Of a DNA stretch of 64,000 bases, positions 1-8,410 are shown one piece after another. Position 1 is the first letter of the stretch, and each line of letters opens with the position of its first letter. Below the pieces are notes generated by a model. That model ran no database searches. It was given only the letters and a program-made list of their open reading frames with translations, and was not told the origin of the DNA. The DNA is from Stappia sp. BW2. GTDB lineage: Bacteria; Pseudomonadota; Alphaproteobacteria; Rhizobiales; Stappiaceae. The stretch is taken from assembly GCF_008107695.1 (NCBI RefSeq), contig NZ_VIRG01000066.1, positions 248,001-312,000 on the forward strand. Direction: 5' to 3'. Both the position numbers and the translations under genes were made by a program.

Positions 1-13
1 CATACTTCCTCCC
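1..13 (-). promoter_or_regulatory. Shine-Dalgarno and start codon of a gene leaving the left edge
   Basis: On the minus strand positions 13 to 1 read GGGAGGAAGTATG: a strong ribosome binding site (GGGAGG) four bases before an ATG at 3..1. This is probably the 5' end of a minus-strand gene whose body lies outside the window, downstream of the MFS gene. Only the start codon is visible, so nothing can be said about the product. A chance match is possible. Confidence 0.4.
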
Positions 14-221
14 AAAGCTGCGGCGGATTGATTTTCTTGTCGTTTTTTCCGCCTGACGGCCCTACACACCAATTCCTCGACGTTAGGGAAAGTCACGATA
101 GCAGCAAAGCGGAGCGTCTCGTCAAGCTCTTACATTGTTTAATTTAAAACTTCCGTTGCGTTATTTTTTGGTGCGATGCAGTATTTATGCTGCGCTGACG
201 AAATGGATTTTAGACGGTACT

Positions 222-1445
222 TTAAGCAGTTGTATCCACTCTTCTTTCTGCAACCGAGAGCCAGACAAGCAAGCCGATGCACAGCACCACGAAGGGAAAG
301 ACCAGCGTGGTGACAGTGTCCCAGCCGTAAACGTTCAACAGGGCACCGGATGAGAAAGAGGCAGCGGCAACGAAGCCGAAAACCAGGAAATCATTGACCG
401 CCTGCACCAGGTTCCGCTCCTCGGGCCGATAGGTGTCAGTCAGCATGGCGGTGGCGCCGATAAAGCCGAAATTCCAGCCAAGGCCGAGCAGGATCAGAGC
501 GATCCAGAAATTGGCGAGATCCACACCCATCAGTGCAACGGTTGAACACCCGGCCAGCAGCAACAGGCCGATGGAAACGATCCTCTCCTTGCCGAAGCGG
601 GCAATGAGATTGCCGGTGAAGAAGCTTGGGCCGAACATGGCCAGCACATGCCATTGAATGCCAAGCGTGGCGTCGTTTTGAGACAGACCGCAACCGATCA
701 TGGCCAGCGGCGTTGCCGTCATCACCATGCTCATGAGCGCGTAGGAGCAGATGCCGCAGGCAGCCGCGACAATGAAACGGCGCTGCGTCATGATCTGAAG
801 CAGCGGACGTCCCCCCGCCTGGGCATGGCTTTGCCGTTTCGGTTTGGGAACACGAAGGAAAGACACCAGGAAGAAGGCGATCAGCGACAAGGCCGCCTGA
901 GCCAGATAAGTGCCGGCGAACAGGATCGGTGAAAACAGATCCTTGGTTGCGATAACCGTTTGCGGACCGACAATGCCGGCCAGCACGCCCCCCGCGAGCA
1001 CCCATGAGATAGCCTTGGGTTTGAAGGCATCACTTGCGGTATCGGCTGCAGCAAAGCGATATTGCTGCACAAATGCGCCGGCAAACCCGCTGATGCAGCA
1101 CCCAAGGGCGAACAGCAAGAACGCATCCTGAAAAACCGCGAACGATGCCAGAAGCCCCGCTATGGCACCAAGAAGCGCCGCCCCCATGAACCCGGCGCGG
1201 CGGCCATAGCGTCGCATGATCATGCCTGCAGGTATGGTTCCAAAAGCGGTTCCCAGGACCATGGCCGAGACCGGCAAGGTCGCCAGCGACTTGTCCGTTT
1301 CCAGCATCGCATAACCGACAATAGGCGCCGTCGCGATCACGATAGACGCAGAAGCCCCGCCAATCGCCTGGGCCAGAGCCAGAAGCAGCGCGTTTCGTTT
1401 TGCCAGACTGTCGTCGACAAAGCTATCGGGGGTGGTCACGGTCAT
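222..1445 (-). CDS. MFS transporter, 12-TM type
   Basis: Predicted inner-membrane major facilitator superfamily permease of 407 residues, the usual size for a 12-helix carrier. The conserved loop between helices 2 and 3 is visible (GMIMRRYGRRAGFMGA, about residues 65-80 of the called protein), a glycine and charge-rich motif typical of MFS. Hydrophobic segments run through the whole length. The start ATG at 1445 (MTVTTPDSF) is preferred over 1484 because the extra 13 residues (MCHVNLRTPESIR) lack MFS character, although neither start has a strong ribosome binding site. The substrate cannot be deduced. The gene is monocistronic upstream, separated from thiL by about 490 bases, and may be followed by a gene that leaves the window. 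Confidence 0.85.
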   Translation of the reverse strand: MTVTTPDSFVDDSLAKRNALLLALAQAIGGASASIVIATAPIVGYAMLETDKSLATLPVSAMVLGTAFGTIPAGMIMRRYGRRAGFMGAALLGAIAGLLASFAVFQDAFLLFALGCCISGFAGAFVQQYRFAAADTASDAFKPKAISWVLAGGVLAGIVGPQTVIATKDLFSPILFAGTYLAQAALSLIAFFLVSFLRVPKPKRQSHAQAGGRPLLQIMTQRRFIVAAACGICSYALMSMVMTATPLAMIGCGLSQNDATLGIQWHVLAMFGPSFFTGNLIARFGKERIVSIGLLLLAGCSTVALMGVDLANFWIALILLGLGWNFGFIGATAMLTDTYRPEERNLVQAVNDFLVFGFVAAASFSSGALLNVYGWDTVTTLVFPFVVLCIGLLVWLSVAERRVDTTA

Positions 1446-1938
1446 TCGGATACTTTCAGGAGTGCGTAAGTTTACATGGCACATACCACGCCAAGGGCTG
1501 AGCGGGAAAGACCAGAAGTTTCATTTGTAACTTGAACCAATACCGAAAGCCGCGACGTCTTCAGGCGATGTCCAAGGCCTGGCACCCTGCCAAAACGTGA
1601 TGTGCATCATCGGCAAGACCTTTCAGTTTTGGTGATCGCTCCCTTTCAGGAAATCACTCGCCAAAAGCGCCTACCGGCGAAAGCGCAACGTCATTGTGCA
1701 GCCATTGATGTCGCGAGCACCACCTGCACGAACAAGAGGCTAAAAGCGACCACCCGCAAGAGAGGCTCAGCAGACCAAGTGTGGGAAATAGATTTTTTTA
1801 CAGGCACTTATTCCCGGCCACTTTCCAGGAAAAACCCATCATCACCGGGCGTATTATTGCGCGGCACGGCAGCAAAGACAGCCACGTCGAAAGACTGCAA
1901 TCGTCTCGGCAAGTGCTTTAGGCTTGCACATGGAGCGG
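1446..1938. other. Intergenic region, no supported gene
   Basis: About 490 bases between the MFS start and the thiL stop. It holds the MFS promoter side (the minus strand upstream of 1445) and the 3' end of the large rib/thiL operon. A plus-strand open frame at 1602-1952 has no recognisable domain and runs into thiL antisense, so I do not call it. I see no convincing terminator or structured RNA. Confidence 0.6.
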
Positions 1939-2937
1939 TCAGAAGTGACTGAAACCCGCAAAGCGCCTGTAGTCGACAGGCTGGCCGGCGTCCACAAGCC
2001 GGAGCCCTGCCTCCCCTTTCCGGACATGGCCGATTTGCGTGACAGGACAACCGGCCAGTTGAGCTGCTCGGCGCAGCGTTTCGGCGCGTTCTTGCGGCAC
2101 TGCCATCAGGATTTCGTAGTCGTCGCCGCCGTTCAGGCACCGGGCAAGGGTCTCGGGCGACTTGGCCTTGAGGTGAGCGAGCGCTGGTGACAGCGGAACG
2201 CGGTCCAGATCGATCGTCAGCTCCAAAGCGGACGCTCTGGCCATGTGGGCACAGTCGGCAATCAGGCCATCCGAAACATCCATGGCTGCCGAAGCATAGT
2301 CGGCCACAGCACCAGCAAGCCGCGTACACGGTCTCGGCAAGAGGTAGCGGTCCAGGATGTGCGCTTCTTCGCTCTCGGTCAGTTCGTGATCGCGGCAGAA
2401 GTCGGGGTTAAGGCGTGCCTGCAGACCGGCGGCAGCGTCGCCGATGGTTCCGGTGACGAACAGAAGATCCCCCGGCCGCGCCCCCGAACGCCGGACGGCC
2501 CGGCCGGTTTCAACCTCGCCAATGGCCGTGATCGACACCTGCAGTCCATTACCGGAGCGAACGGTGTCTCCACCATAGAGATGGAAATCATAGGCTGCCT
2601 GGTCGGCGGCGAGGCCGTTGCAGAACCGCTCCAGCCAGTCGACCGTCCAGTCCGACGGCAAGGACAGACCCATCAGGTAGCCACGCGGACGGGCCCCCTT
2701 CGCAGCAAGATCCGAAAGATTGACTCTCAAGGCCTTGGCAGCGATCGCCTCTGGCGCATCTTCAGCAAAAAAGTGAATATCAGCCGCAAGCACGTCCTTT
2801 GTCAGAACGAGGTCATAGCCCTGATTGGGCGTCAACACCGCGGCATCGTCGGTCAGACCGAGGCTGCCCGGGTCTTTTGCCAGAGGGGCAAAGAAACGCC
2901 GGATCAGCTCGAATTCGCCTGGCCGGTCAGCGTCCAT
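1939..2937 (-). CDS. thiL: Thiamine-monophosphate kinase ThiL
   Basis: Phosphorylates thiamine monophosphate with ATP to give thiamine diphosphate, the last step of cofactor synthesis. The 332-residue protein has the expected ThiL (AIRS/PurM-like) hallmarks: N-terminal GEFELIRRFFAP, the metal-binding LTDDAAVL at 28-35, NLSDLAAKGA at 73-82, GGDT at 122-125 and MDVSDGL near 217. The start ATG lies 2 bases after the nusB stop, so the two are probably translationally coupled. It is the last gene of the glyA-nrdR-ribDEH-nusB-thiL run, an order common in Alphaproteobacteria. Confidence 0.97.
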   Translation of the reverse strand: MDADRPGEFELIRRFFAPLAKDPGSLGLTDDAAVLTPNQGYDLVLTKDVLAADIHFFAEDAPEAIAAKALRVNLSDLAAKGARPRGYLMGLSLPSDWTVDWLERFCNGLAADQAAYDFHLYGGDTVRSGNGLQVSITAIGEVETGRAVRRSGARPGDLLFVTGTIGDAAAGLQARLNPDFCRDHELTESEEAHILDRYLLPRPCTRLAGAVADYASAAMDVSDGLIADCAHMARASALELTIDLDRVPLSPALAHLKAKSPETLARCLNGGDDYEILMAVPQERAETLRRAAQLAGCPVTQIGHVRKGEAGLRLVDAGQPVDYRRFAGFSHF

Positions 2938-2939
2938 GA

Positions 2940-3461
2940 TCAGGAAGCGCCGTCCGTTTTCTTTTCATCGAATTCACCGCCGCGCAGTTCATGCGCAAGG
3001 CGGTCGAGGACACCGTTCACGAGCCCCGGCTCGTCGTCTTCAAAGAAGGCCTTCGTGACGTCGATATACTCGGAAATGATCACCTTGGCCGGAACGTCCT
3101 TGCGGCGCAGAAGCTCGTAGGAGCCGGAGCGGAGGATCGCCCGCAGCAGGCTGTCGATCCGCTTCAGAGGCCAGTCCTCGACCAGCGCAGTGTGGATATA
3201 GGGGTCCAGAAACTTCTGGTCCTCCACAACGCCGGCAAGGATCTGCTTGAACCATTGCTCGTCAGCTTCGCGATATTGCTCGCCGTCGATTTCCTTGCCG
3301 AGACGAAAGGCGGTGAATTCGCTGACCACACTGGTCAGCGGTGCACCACCCACGTCCATCTGGTAAAGAGCCTGCACGGCAGCAAGGCGCGCCACGCCGC
3401 GTTTGTTGGCAGGTCGCACAGTTTTTCCAGCCGGTTTTTCCGGGTCGGCCTTTCCGGTCAT
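2940..3461 (-). CDS. nusB: Transcription antitermination factor NusB
   Basis: All-alpha RNA-binding protein that with NusE (S10) binds boxA of rRNA leaders and promotes antitermination. The 173 residues include the family pattern [15 protein letters not shown] (about 25-39), the central [12 protein letters not shown] and the C-terminal [14 protein letters not shown] and [14 protein letters not shown] segments. The basic N-terminal tail (about 20 residues, [20 protein letters not shown]) is longer than in E. coli NusB but common in this class. It starts 5 bases after the ribH stop and abuts thiL. Confidence 0.96.
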   Translation of the reverse strand: MTGKADPEKPAGKTVRPANKRGVARLAAVQALYQMDVGGAPLTSVVSEFTAFRLGKEIDGEQYREADEQWFKQILAGVVEDQKFLDPYIHTALVEDWPLKRIDSLLRAILRSGSYELLRRKDVPAKVIISEYIDVTKAFFEDDEPGLVNGVLDRLAHELRGGEFDEKKTDGAS

Positions 3462-3466
3462 TCTTC

Positions 3467-3916
3467 TTATACTCCAAGCCGCTCGCGCAGGGCGATCATG
3501 TCGAGGGCAGCACGGGCAGCCGCACCGCCTTTATCCTTGTCGTCCACCTTCGCGCGCGCCCACGCCTGCTCATCGTTTTCAACGGTCAGGATACCATTTC
3601 CGACAGCCAGATCCGCATCGACGATCAAATCCATGATCACCCGGTTCGATTCATTGGCAACAATGTCGTAATGGGTGGTTTCGCCGCGGATGACGACACC
3701 CAGCAGAACGAAGCCATCATAGAGCACGCCTTCATTTTCCATTGCCGTCAGAGCCATGGAAAGGGCAGCCGGAATTTCCAGAACGCCCGGTACGGCGATC
3801 CGGTCATAGCTTGCGCCGGCAGCCTCAATGGTCTTGATCGCGCCTTCTGCAAGCGCATTGGCCAGGTCTTCGTAGAAACGGGCTTCGATGATCAGAAGTT
3901 TCGGTGCAGCGCTCAT
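3467..3916 (-). CDS. ribH: 6,7-dimethyl-8-ribityllumazine synthase RibH
   Basis: Condenses 5-amino-6-ribitylaminouracil with dihydroxybutanone phosphate to form lumazine, the penultimate step of riboflavin synthesis. The 149-residue protein shows [11 protein letters not shown] (about 43-53), [17 protein letters not shown] (about 76-92, containing the phosphate-binding G-E-T and the catalytic His) and the C-terminal [11 protein letters not shown] helix. It is followed after 5 bases by nusB and preceded by a 157-base gap from ribE, so it may also have its own promoter. Confidence 0.96.
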   Translation of the reverse strand: MSAAPKLLIIEARFYEDLANALAEGAIKTIEAAGASYDRIAVPGVLEIPAALSMALTAMENEGVLYDGFVLLGVVIRGETTHYDIVANESNRVIMDLIVDADLAVGNGILTVENDEQAWARAKVDDKDKGGAAARAALDMIALRERLGV

Positions 3917-4073
3917 GGGTTTTCGTTCCTATGTAAGGCCGCGACAGGAACCACGTCTGCCCCGGTTTGTCCAGTCTCATTCGTGAAGGACCGCGACATC
4001 CCGGTGACGAGTTCGTCCCGTGGTTAAGGCGGCAAGCGATATTGGCTCTTTTAGAAGGTGTTGGGACTGTCCC

Positions 4074-4685
4074 CTATCCGGTCTTGGAGAATTCCGCAAG
4101 GCGGGCGGCGTAGCGGGCCATCATATCCACCTCCAGGTTGATCTTGTCACCGATGTTCCGGTCCGACCAGGTGGTGACTTCCAGAGTGTGCGGGATCAGG
4201 AAGACGGAAAAGAGCAGACCGTCGACCTCGTTCACTGTCAGGGACGTGCCATCGAGCGCGACCGAACCCTTCTTGGCAATGAAGGGAGCTGCATCCTCGG
4301 GTGCCTCGAACTGAAAATAGACCGAATCCGGATGATCTTCCCGCTTGGTCACCGTCGCCAGTCCGTCGACATGGCCAAGGACCAGATGTCCACCCAGTTC
4401 GGCCCCCATCGTCAGCGAGCGTTCCAGATTGAGTTTCTGGCCGACCTTCCAGGAGGCAACATTGGTCAACGCGAGGGTTTCGGCTGCCGATTCCACCTCG
4501 AACCAGTTGCCGTTGGAGCCATTGTCCTTGGCCGTCACCGTGTGGCAGACGCCTGCGCAGGAAATCGACGCTCCGATGTCGAAGCTGTCCGTGTCATACA
4601 CGGTGCGTATCCGCGTCCGCATCCCGGCAGGGATCTTGTCGACGGCGAGGATCTCGCCAAGGTCGGTCACAATTCCGGTGAACAT
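4074..4685 (-). CDS. ribE: Riboflavin synthase alpha chain
   Basis: Dismutates two lumazine molecules to riboflavin and the pyrimidine precursor. The 203-residue product begins with the diagnostic MFTGIVTDLGEI and has the two homologous barrel halves: the first with GASISCAGVCHTV and LTNVASWKVGQKLNLERSL, the second with GHLVLGHVDGLATV and GSVALDGTSLTVNEV. An in-frame extension to 4820 exists, but it overlaps ribD; the ATG at 4685 gives the canonical N terminus and lies 1 base after the ribD stop, which argues for coupling. Confidence 0.96.
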   Translation of the reverse strand: MFTGIVTDLGEILAVDKIPAGMRTRIRTVYDTDSFDIGASISCAGVCHTVTAKDNGSNGNWFEVESAAETLALTNVASWKVGQKLNLERSLTMGAELGGHLVLGHVDGLATVTKREDHPDSVYFQFEAPEDAAPFIAKKGSVALDGTSLTVNEVDGLLFSVFLIPHTLEVTTWSDRNIGDKINLEVDMMARYAARLAEFSKTG

Positions 4686-4686
4686 G

Positions 4687-5811
4687 TCAGGCTCCGCGCC
4701 GTCTGAGATAAACAAAACTGTCGGGACCGAACCGGCCGGCGTCGACCCGCTCGAATTTGGGGTCTTTGAGAACATCTGCAAGGTCAAGACCGTGCAGAGC
4801 TGATATGCCGCCCTCGCCAATGACGATATCCCCGGTGACGACGCACAGGTCGTCCACCAGGTCGGCCTTCAGGAAGGACGATGCCAGACGGGAGCCGCCC
4901 TCCACCATGACCCGCGTAACGCCGCGCGTCGCCAGCGCACTGAGCATGACCGAGGGCTTGATGCCGTCCTCTTCCGCAGGAACGCGGATGACGTTGACAC
5001 CGGCCGCTGCCAGATCCGCGATCTTGTCGGCATCCGCAGTGTTGCTGCAGACAAGCCAGACCGGTACATCCGCGCAGGTCCGCACCAGTTTGGACGTCAG
5101 CGGCAACCGGGCACACCGGTCGATGATAACGCGAACGGGCGAGCGATCCGCCAGGCCGGGCAGCCTGCAGTTGAGCTGCGGATCATCGGCAAGTGCAGTG
5201 CCGGAGCCGACCAGAATTGCATCGCATTCGGCGCGATAACCGTGCACCTTACGCATCGACAGAGGCCCGGAAATCTTGATCTGGCCTTCGCCCGCCCGGC
5301 CGATGAACCCGTCCCGGGAGACCGCAAGTTTCAGGAACACCACAGGGCGCTGTTTCAACTGCCTGTATGTGAAGCCGCGATAGAGCGCTTGCATGGCCTT
5401 CTCGCGCTCGCCCACTTTCACCTCGATGCCCGCCTCGCGCAGCATGGCAACGCCCCGACCCGCGACGCGCGGATTGGGGTCCAGCATACCAATGACGACA
5501 CGTTTCACACCAGCTTCGATGAGAGCCTTGGCGCAGGGCGGTGTCCGGCCATAGTGAGAGCATGGCTCCAGGGTGACATAGCAGGTCGCCCCTTGCGCCC
5601 TTTCCCCCGCCTGATTCAAAGCGTTGACTTCCGCATGTGCCATGCCGGGACGCGAGGTGACACCCCTGCCAACAACAACGGCACTCCCCTCTTCGCAACG
5701 AACAATGAGGGCGGCTACGGACGGATTGGGCCACACCCGGCCCAGACCACGACGGGCAAGGCGCTCTGCGGCCGCCATGAAACGGGCATCAAGATTGGAA
5801 AGCTCGGACAT
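4687..5811 (-). CDS. ribD: Bifunctional riboflavin biosynthesis deaminase/reductase RibD
   Basis: Deaminates the pyrimidine from GTP cyclohydrolase II and then reduces its ribosyl side chain. The N-terminal cytidine-deaminase-like domain (about 1-145) carries the zinc motif HAEVNAL and PCSHYGRTPPC; the C-terminal reductase domain (about 155-370) has VFLKLAVSRDGFIG, the SG(T)AL/DDPQLNCR region and VMVEGGSRLASSFL. The length of 374 matches the family. It sits 20 bases downstream of nrdR and 1 base upstream of ribE. Confidence 0.96.
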   Translation of the reverse strand: MSELSNLDARFMAAAERLARRGLGRVWPNPSVAALIVRCEEGSAVVVGRGVTSRPGMAHAEVNALNQAGERAQGATCYVTLEPCSHYGRTPPCAKALIEAGVKRVVIGMLDPNPRVAGRGVAMLREAGIEVKVGEREKAMQALYRGFTYRQLKQRPVVFLKLAVSRDGFIGRAGEGQIKISGPLSMRKVHGYRAECDAILVGSGTALADDPQLNCRLPGLADRSPVRVIIDRCARLPLTSKLVRTCADVPVWLVCSNTADADKIADLAAAGVNVIRVPAEEDGIKPSVMLSALATRGVTRVMVEGGSRLASSFLKADLVDDLCVVTGDIVIGEGGISALHGLDLADVLKDPKFERVDAGRFGPDSFVYLRRRGA

Positions 5812-5831
5812 GAAAAACCGGATACTGCGGG

Positions 5832-6308
5832 TCAGGGATTTTTGAGCGGATGTCCGTCAGGATCGCTCAGCTCATCGAGAAGGGCTTCGAAATCCTTCGC
5901 CTCGCGGAAATTCTTGTAGACGGAGGCAAAACGAACATAAGCAACGTCATCGATGGCCTTGAGGCCTTCCATGACGTGGTTGCCGATGGTTTCCGCAGTG
6001 ATTTCCGTTTCGCCAGAACTTTCAAGCTGGCGAACGATGCCGGAGACCATGCGTTCGATCTTGTCCGGATCTACCGGCCGCTTGCGCACCGCTATCTGCA
6101 CGGACCGCATCAGCTTTTCCCTGTCGAAAGGAACGCGGCGTCCGGAACGTTTGAGCACCAGGAGCTCGCGCAGCTGCACGCGCTCGAAAGTGGTGAACCG
6201 GCCGCCGCAGGTGTTGCAGATCCTGCGGCGGCGGATGGCTGTATTGTCCTCGGTCGGGCGGGAATCCTTGACCTGGGTTTCCTCGCCCCCGCAAAACGGA
6301 CATCTCAT
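5832..6308 (-). CDS. nrdR: Transcriptional repressor NrdR
   Basis: Nucleotide-sensing repressor of ribonucleotide reductase genes. The 158 residues begin with the zinc ribbon [17 protein letters not shown] and its second CxxC ([12 protein letters not shown] at about 31-42), followed by the ATP-cone domain ([19 protein letters not shown] onward, about 52-140). It lies between glyA (28 bases) and ribD (20 bases), a position seen in many Alphaproteobacteria. No ribonucleotide reductase gene lies in this window, so its targets are elsewhere. Confidence 0.97.
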   Translation of the reverse strand: MRCPFCGGEETQVKDSRPTEDNTAIRRRRICNTCGGRFTTFERVQLRELLVLKRSGRRVPFDREKLMRSVQIAVRKRPVDPDKIERMVSGIVRQLESSGETEITAETIGNHVMEGLKAIDDVAYVRFASVYKNFREAKDFEALLDELSDPDGHPLKNP

Positions 6309-6336
6309 GTCTTAAAGCTCCTGACCGAGCCCGCGA

Positions 6337-7647
6337 TTAGCCCCCGTAGATCGGGAACCGGGCCGTCAGTGCTTCTACCTTGGCTTTGACCGCGGCTTCA
6401 ACTGCTGCGTTGCCCTCTTCACTGTTTGCGGCCTTCAAACCGTCCAACACTTCCGTGATCAGCAGGCCAACTTCGCGGAATTCCGCAACACCGAAGCCGC
6501 GTGTGGTCGCTGCCGGAGTGCCGAGACGCACGCCGGAGGTGACAAACGGCTTTTCCGGATCGAACGGAATACCGTTCTTGTTACAGGTGATGTTGGCACG
6601 GCCGAGAGATTTCTCAGCCACCTTGCCGGTGGCGTTCTTCGGACGCAGGTCCACCAGCATCAGGTGGTTGTCAGTGCCGCCGGAAACGATGTCCAGGCCC
6701 TGCTCTTTCAGGACTTCGGCCAGTACCTTGGCGTTTTCCTGAACAGCGCGGGCATAAGCCTTGAATTCCGGCTGCAGAGCTTCCTTGAAGGCAACAGCCT
6801 TGGCAGCGATCACATGCATCAGCGGGCCGCCTTGAAGACCGGGGAACACGGCCGAGTTCATCTTCTTGGCAATCGCTTCGTCATTGCTGAGGATCATGCC
6901 GCCGCGCGGACCGCGCAGAGACTTGTGGGTGGTGGTGGTGACGACGTGCGCGTGCGGCACCGGCGACGGATGAACGCCACCTGCAACCAGACCCGCGATG
7001 TGCGCCATGTCGACCATCAGATAAGCACCGATGCTGTCAGCGATTTCGCGGAAGCGCTTCCAGTCCCAGATACGGGAATAGGCGGTGCCGCCAGCCAGGA
7101 TCAGCTTGGGCTTGTGTTCGTTGGCAAGGCGCTCGACCTCGTCCATGTCGAGCATGTGATCGTCTTCACGCACGCCATAGGAGACGACGTTGAACCACTT
7201 GCCGGACATGTTGACCGGAGACCCGTGGGTCAGGTGACCGCCGGAGTTCAGGTCCAGGCCCATGAAGGTGTCGCCCGGCTGCAGCAGCGCCAGGAACACG
7301 GCCTGGTTCATCTGGCTGCCGGAATTCGGCTGAACGTTGGCAAACTGGCAGCCGAACAGTTCTTTCGCGCGCTCGATTGCCAGCGTTTCGGCGATATCCG
7401 CAAACTCGCAGCCACCATAGTAGCGCTTGCCCGGATAACCTTCGGCATATTTGTTGGTGAAGATCGAGCCCTGTGCTTCCAGCACTGCGCGGGACACGAT
7501 GTTTTCCGAAGCAATCAGCTCGATTTCATGCTGCTGACGGCCGAGTTCCTTGCCGATCGTGTCGAAGATATCCGGATCGGCCTCAGCAAGGCTGCGGGTG
7601 AAGAAACCGGACTGCAGGGACTGATCGGAGCTTTCCATCAAAGACAT
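6337..7647 (-). CDS. glyA: Serine hydroxymethyltransferase GlyA
   Basis: PLP enzyme interconverting serine plus tetrahydrofolate and glycine plus methylene-tetrahydrofolate. The 436-residue protein has [19 protein letters not shown] (about 40-58), [15 protein letters not shown] (66-79), and the PLP-lysine segment [15 protein letters not shown] (about 235-250). A start at 7695 is open in frame, but the ATG at 7647 is preferred: it has AAGGA seven bases upstream and begins with a family-like short N-terminal tail before [14 protein letters not shown]. It heads the minus-strand glyA-nrdR-rib-nusB-thiL run. Confidence 0.95.
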   Translation of the reverse strand: MSLMESSDQSLQSGFFTRSLAEADPDIFDTIGKELGRQQHEIELIASENIVSRAVLEAQGSIFTNKYAEGYPGKRYYGGCEFADIAETLAIERAKELFGCQFANVQPNSGSQMNQAVFLALLQPGDTFMGLDLNSGGHLTHGSPVNMSGKWFNVVSYGVREDDHMLDMDEVERLANEHKPKLILAGGTAYSRIWDWKRFREIADSIGAYLMVDMAHIAGLVAGGVHPSPVPHAHVVTTTTHKSLRGPRGGMILSNDEAIAKKMNSAVFPGLQGGPLMHVIAAKAVAFKEALQPEFKAYARAVQENAKVLAEVLKEQGLDIVSGGTDNHLMLVDLRPKNATGKVAEKSLGRANITCNKNGIPFDPEKPFVTSGVRLGTPAATTRGFGVAEFREVGLLITEVLDGLKAANSEEGNAAVEAAVKAKVEALTARFPIYGG

Positions 7648-8055
7648 AGCGCCATCCTTGTGTTCTTTTGATAGATCAGGAGCATCGGCGGCCAATGTCC
7701 GGAAGGACGCTATCGACCGTCATGCCTGTGTGAGGCGAGGAATTAACACACACCCCGGCCATAACCAAGAGGCATACCGACGCGTCCAGCTTGGAAAACG
7801 ACACCGCCGGGAAATCTTGAAGAACCAAAGTCTTCACCGCCAGGGGCAGGACATAGTCGGACAGGTAAACAGGTTACACTTGTAACTTTTCAGCCCTTTA
7901 CACCCTCAACTTAGCGTGAGGCGGAAATATTCGCTGAAACGATCTGAACTCTTTTACCGAAAAGCGCGTTTCCGCTCCGCTGATTTCTGAAGCGATGTGA
8001 CTGGATATCTTGTTCACCGCGAACGAATTCGTTTGCGGCCGTTTCGGACTTCCCC
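7648..8055. other. glyA upstream region, no gene
   Basis: About 400 bases between glyA and the small gene upstream on the same strand. It should hold the glyA promoter. The one clear element is a perfect 14-base palindrome at 7873-7886, listed separately. I looked for a glycine or folate riboswitch-like fold by eye and saw none. Confidence 0.5.
7873..7886. promoter_or_regulatory. Perfect palindrome GTTACACTTGTAAC-like operator candidate
   Basis: Positions 7873-7878 read GTTACA and 7881-7886 read TGTAAC, a perfect inverted repeat with a 2-base spacer, about 225 bases upstream of the glyA start. The size and symmetry fit a dimeric helix-turn-helix operator. No cognate regulator can be assigned; chance occurrence cannot be excluded. 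Confidence 0.35.
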
Positions 8056-8283
8056 TCAATAAAGGGTCGGGTCAGGCCTGTCCTGGGCGGTCAGGGCTTC
8101 CTGTTCGATGCGGCGGCGGAGCTTGCGGACGGCAAGGCGCTGGAGATCTTCCTGCGCGGCTGAGGATGGGCCAAAAACCGACACTTCAAGTCCCGTGTCC
8201 GCGTCAATCGCAGTAACTTTGACCTGCTGCCCGATTGGCCGGAACTCAAGATAGATTTCACCACGCCGCTCGTCGCGACTCAT
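8056..8283 (-). CDS. Small conserved protein, DUF6898-like
   Basis: A 75-residue basic cytoplasmic protein with no signal peptide or membrane segment. The N-terminal half is beta-rich (GEIYLEFRPIGQQVKVTAIDADTG followed by LEVSVFGP), and the C-terminal half is a charged helix ending in PDPTLY. I recall such proteins in alphaproteobacteria as DUF6898; the function is unknown. The start ATG at 8283 has a good ribosome binding site (CAGGAG, six to seven bases upstream). It follows the L,D-transpeptidase gene and its terminator on the same strand, so it is probably transcribed separately. Confidence 0.7.
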   Translation of the reverse strand: MSRDERRGEIYLEFRPIGQQVKVTAIDADTGLEVSVFGPSSAAQEDLQRLAVRKLRRRIEQEALTAQDRPDPTLY

Positions 8284-8345
8284 TGCCGTTCTCCTGATCC
8301 AACATCCTGTCTTCGAACAGGTGTGCGAATGGAGCTAGAATCCAT

Positions 8346-8376
8346 GAAACGCCGGCCTGATCAAGACCGGCGTTTC
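8346..8376 (-). terminator. Hairpin downstream of the L,D-transpeptidase gene
   Basis: GAAACGCCGG at 8346-8355 pairs perfectly with CCGGCGTTTC at 8367-8376 across an 11-base loop. It lies 35 bases after the L,D-transpeptidase stop. There is no long T tract, so termination strength is uncertain. Confidence 0.55.
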
Positions 8377-8410
8377 ACAACAAGGAAAACTGCGTGATGC
8401 TGAGCGCCGC

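Noticed and set aside
1602-1952. 116-residue plus-strand frame between the MFS gene and thiL
   Set aside because: No domain, no ribosome binding site of note, and it enters thiL antisense.
7648-8055. Glycine or folate riboswitch upstream of glyA
   Set aside because: No aptamer-like conserved core seen by eye; only a simple palindrome.
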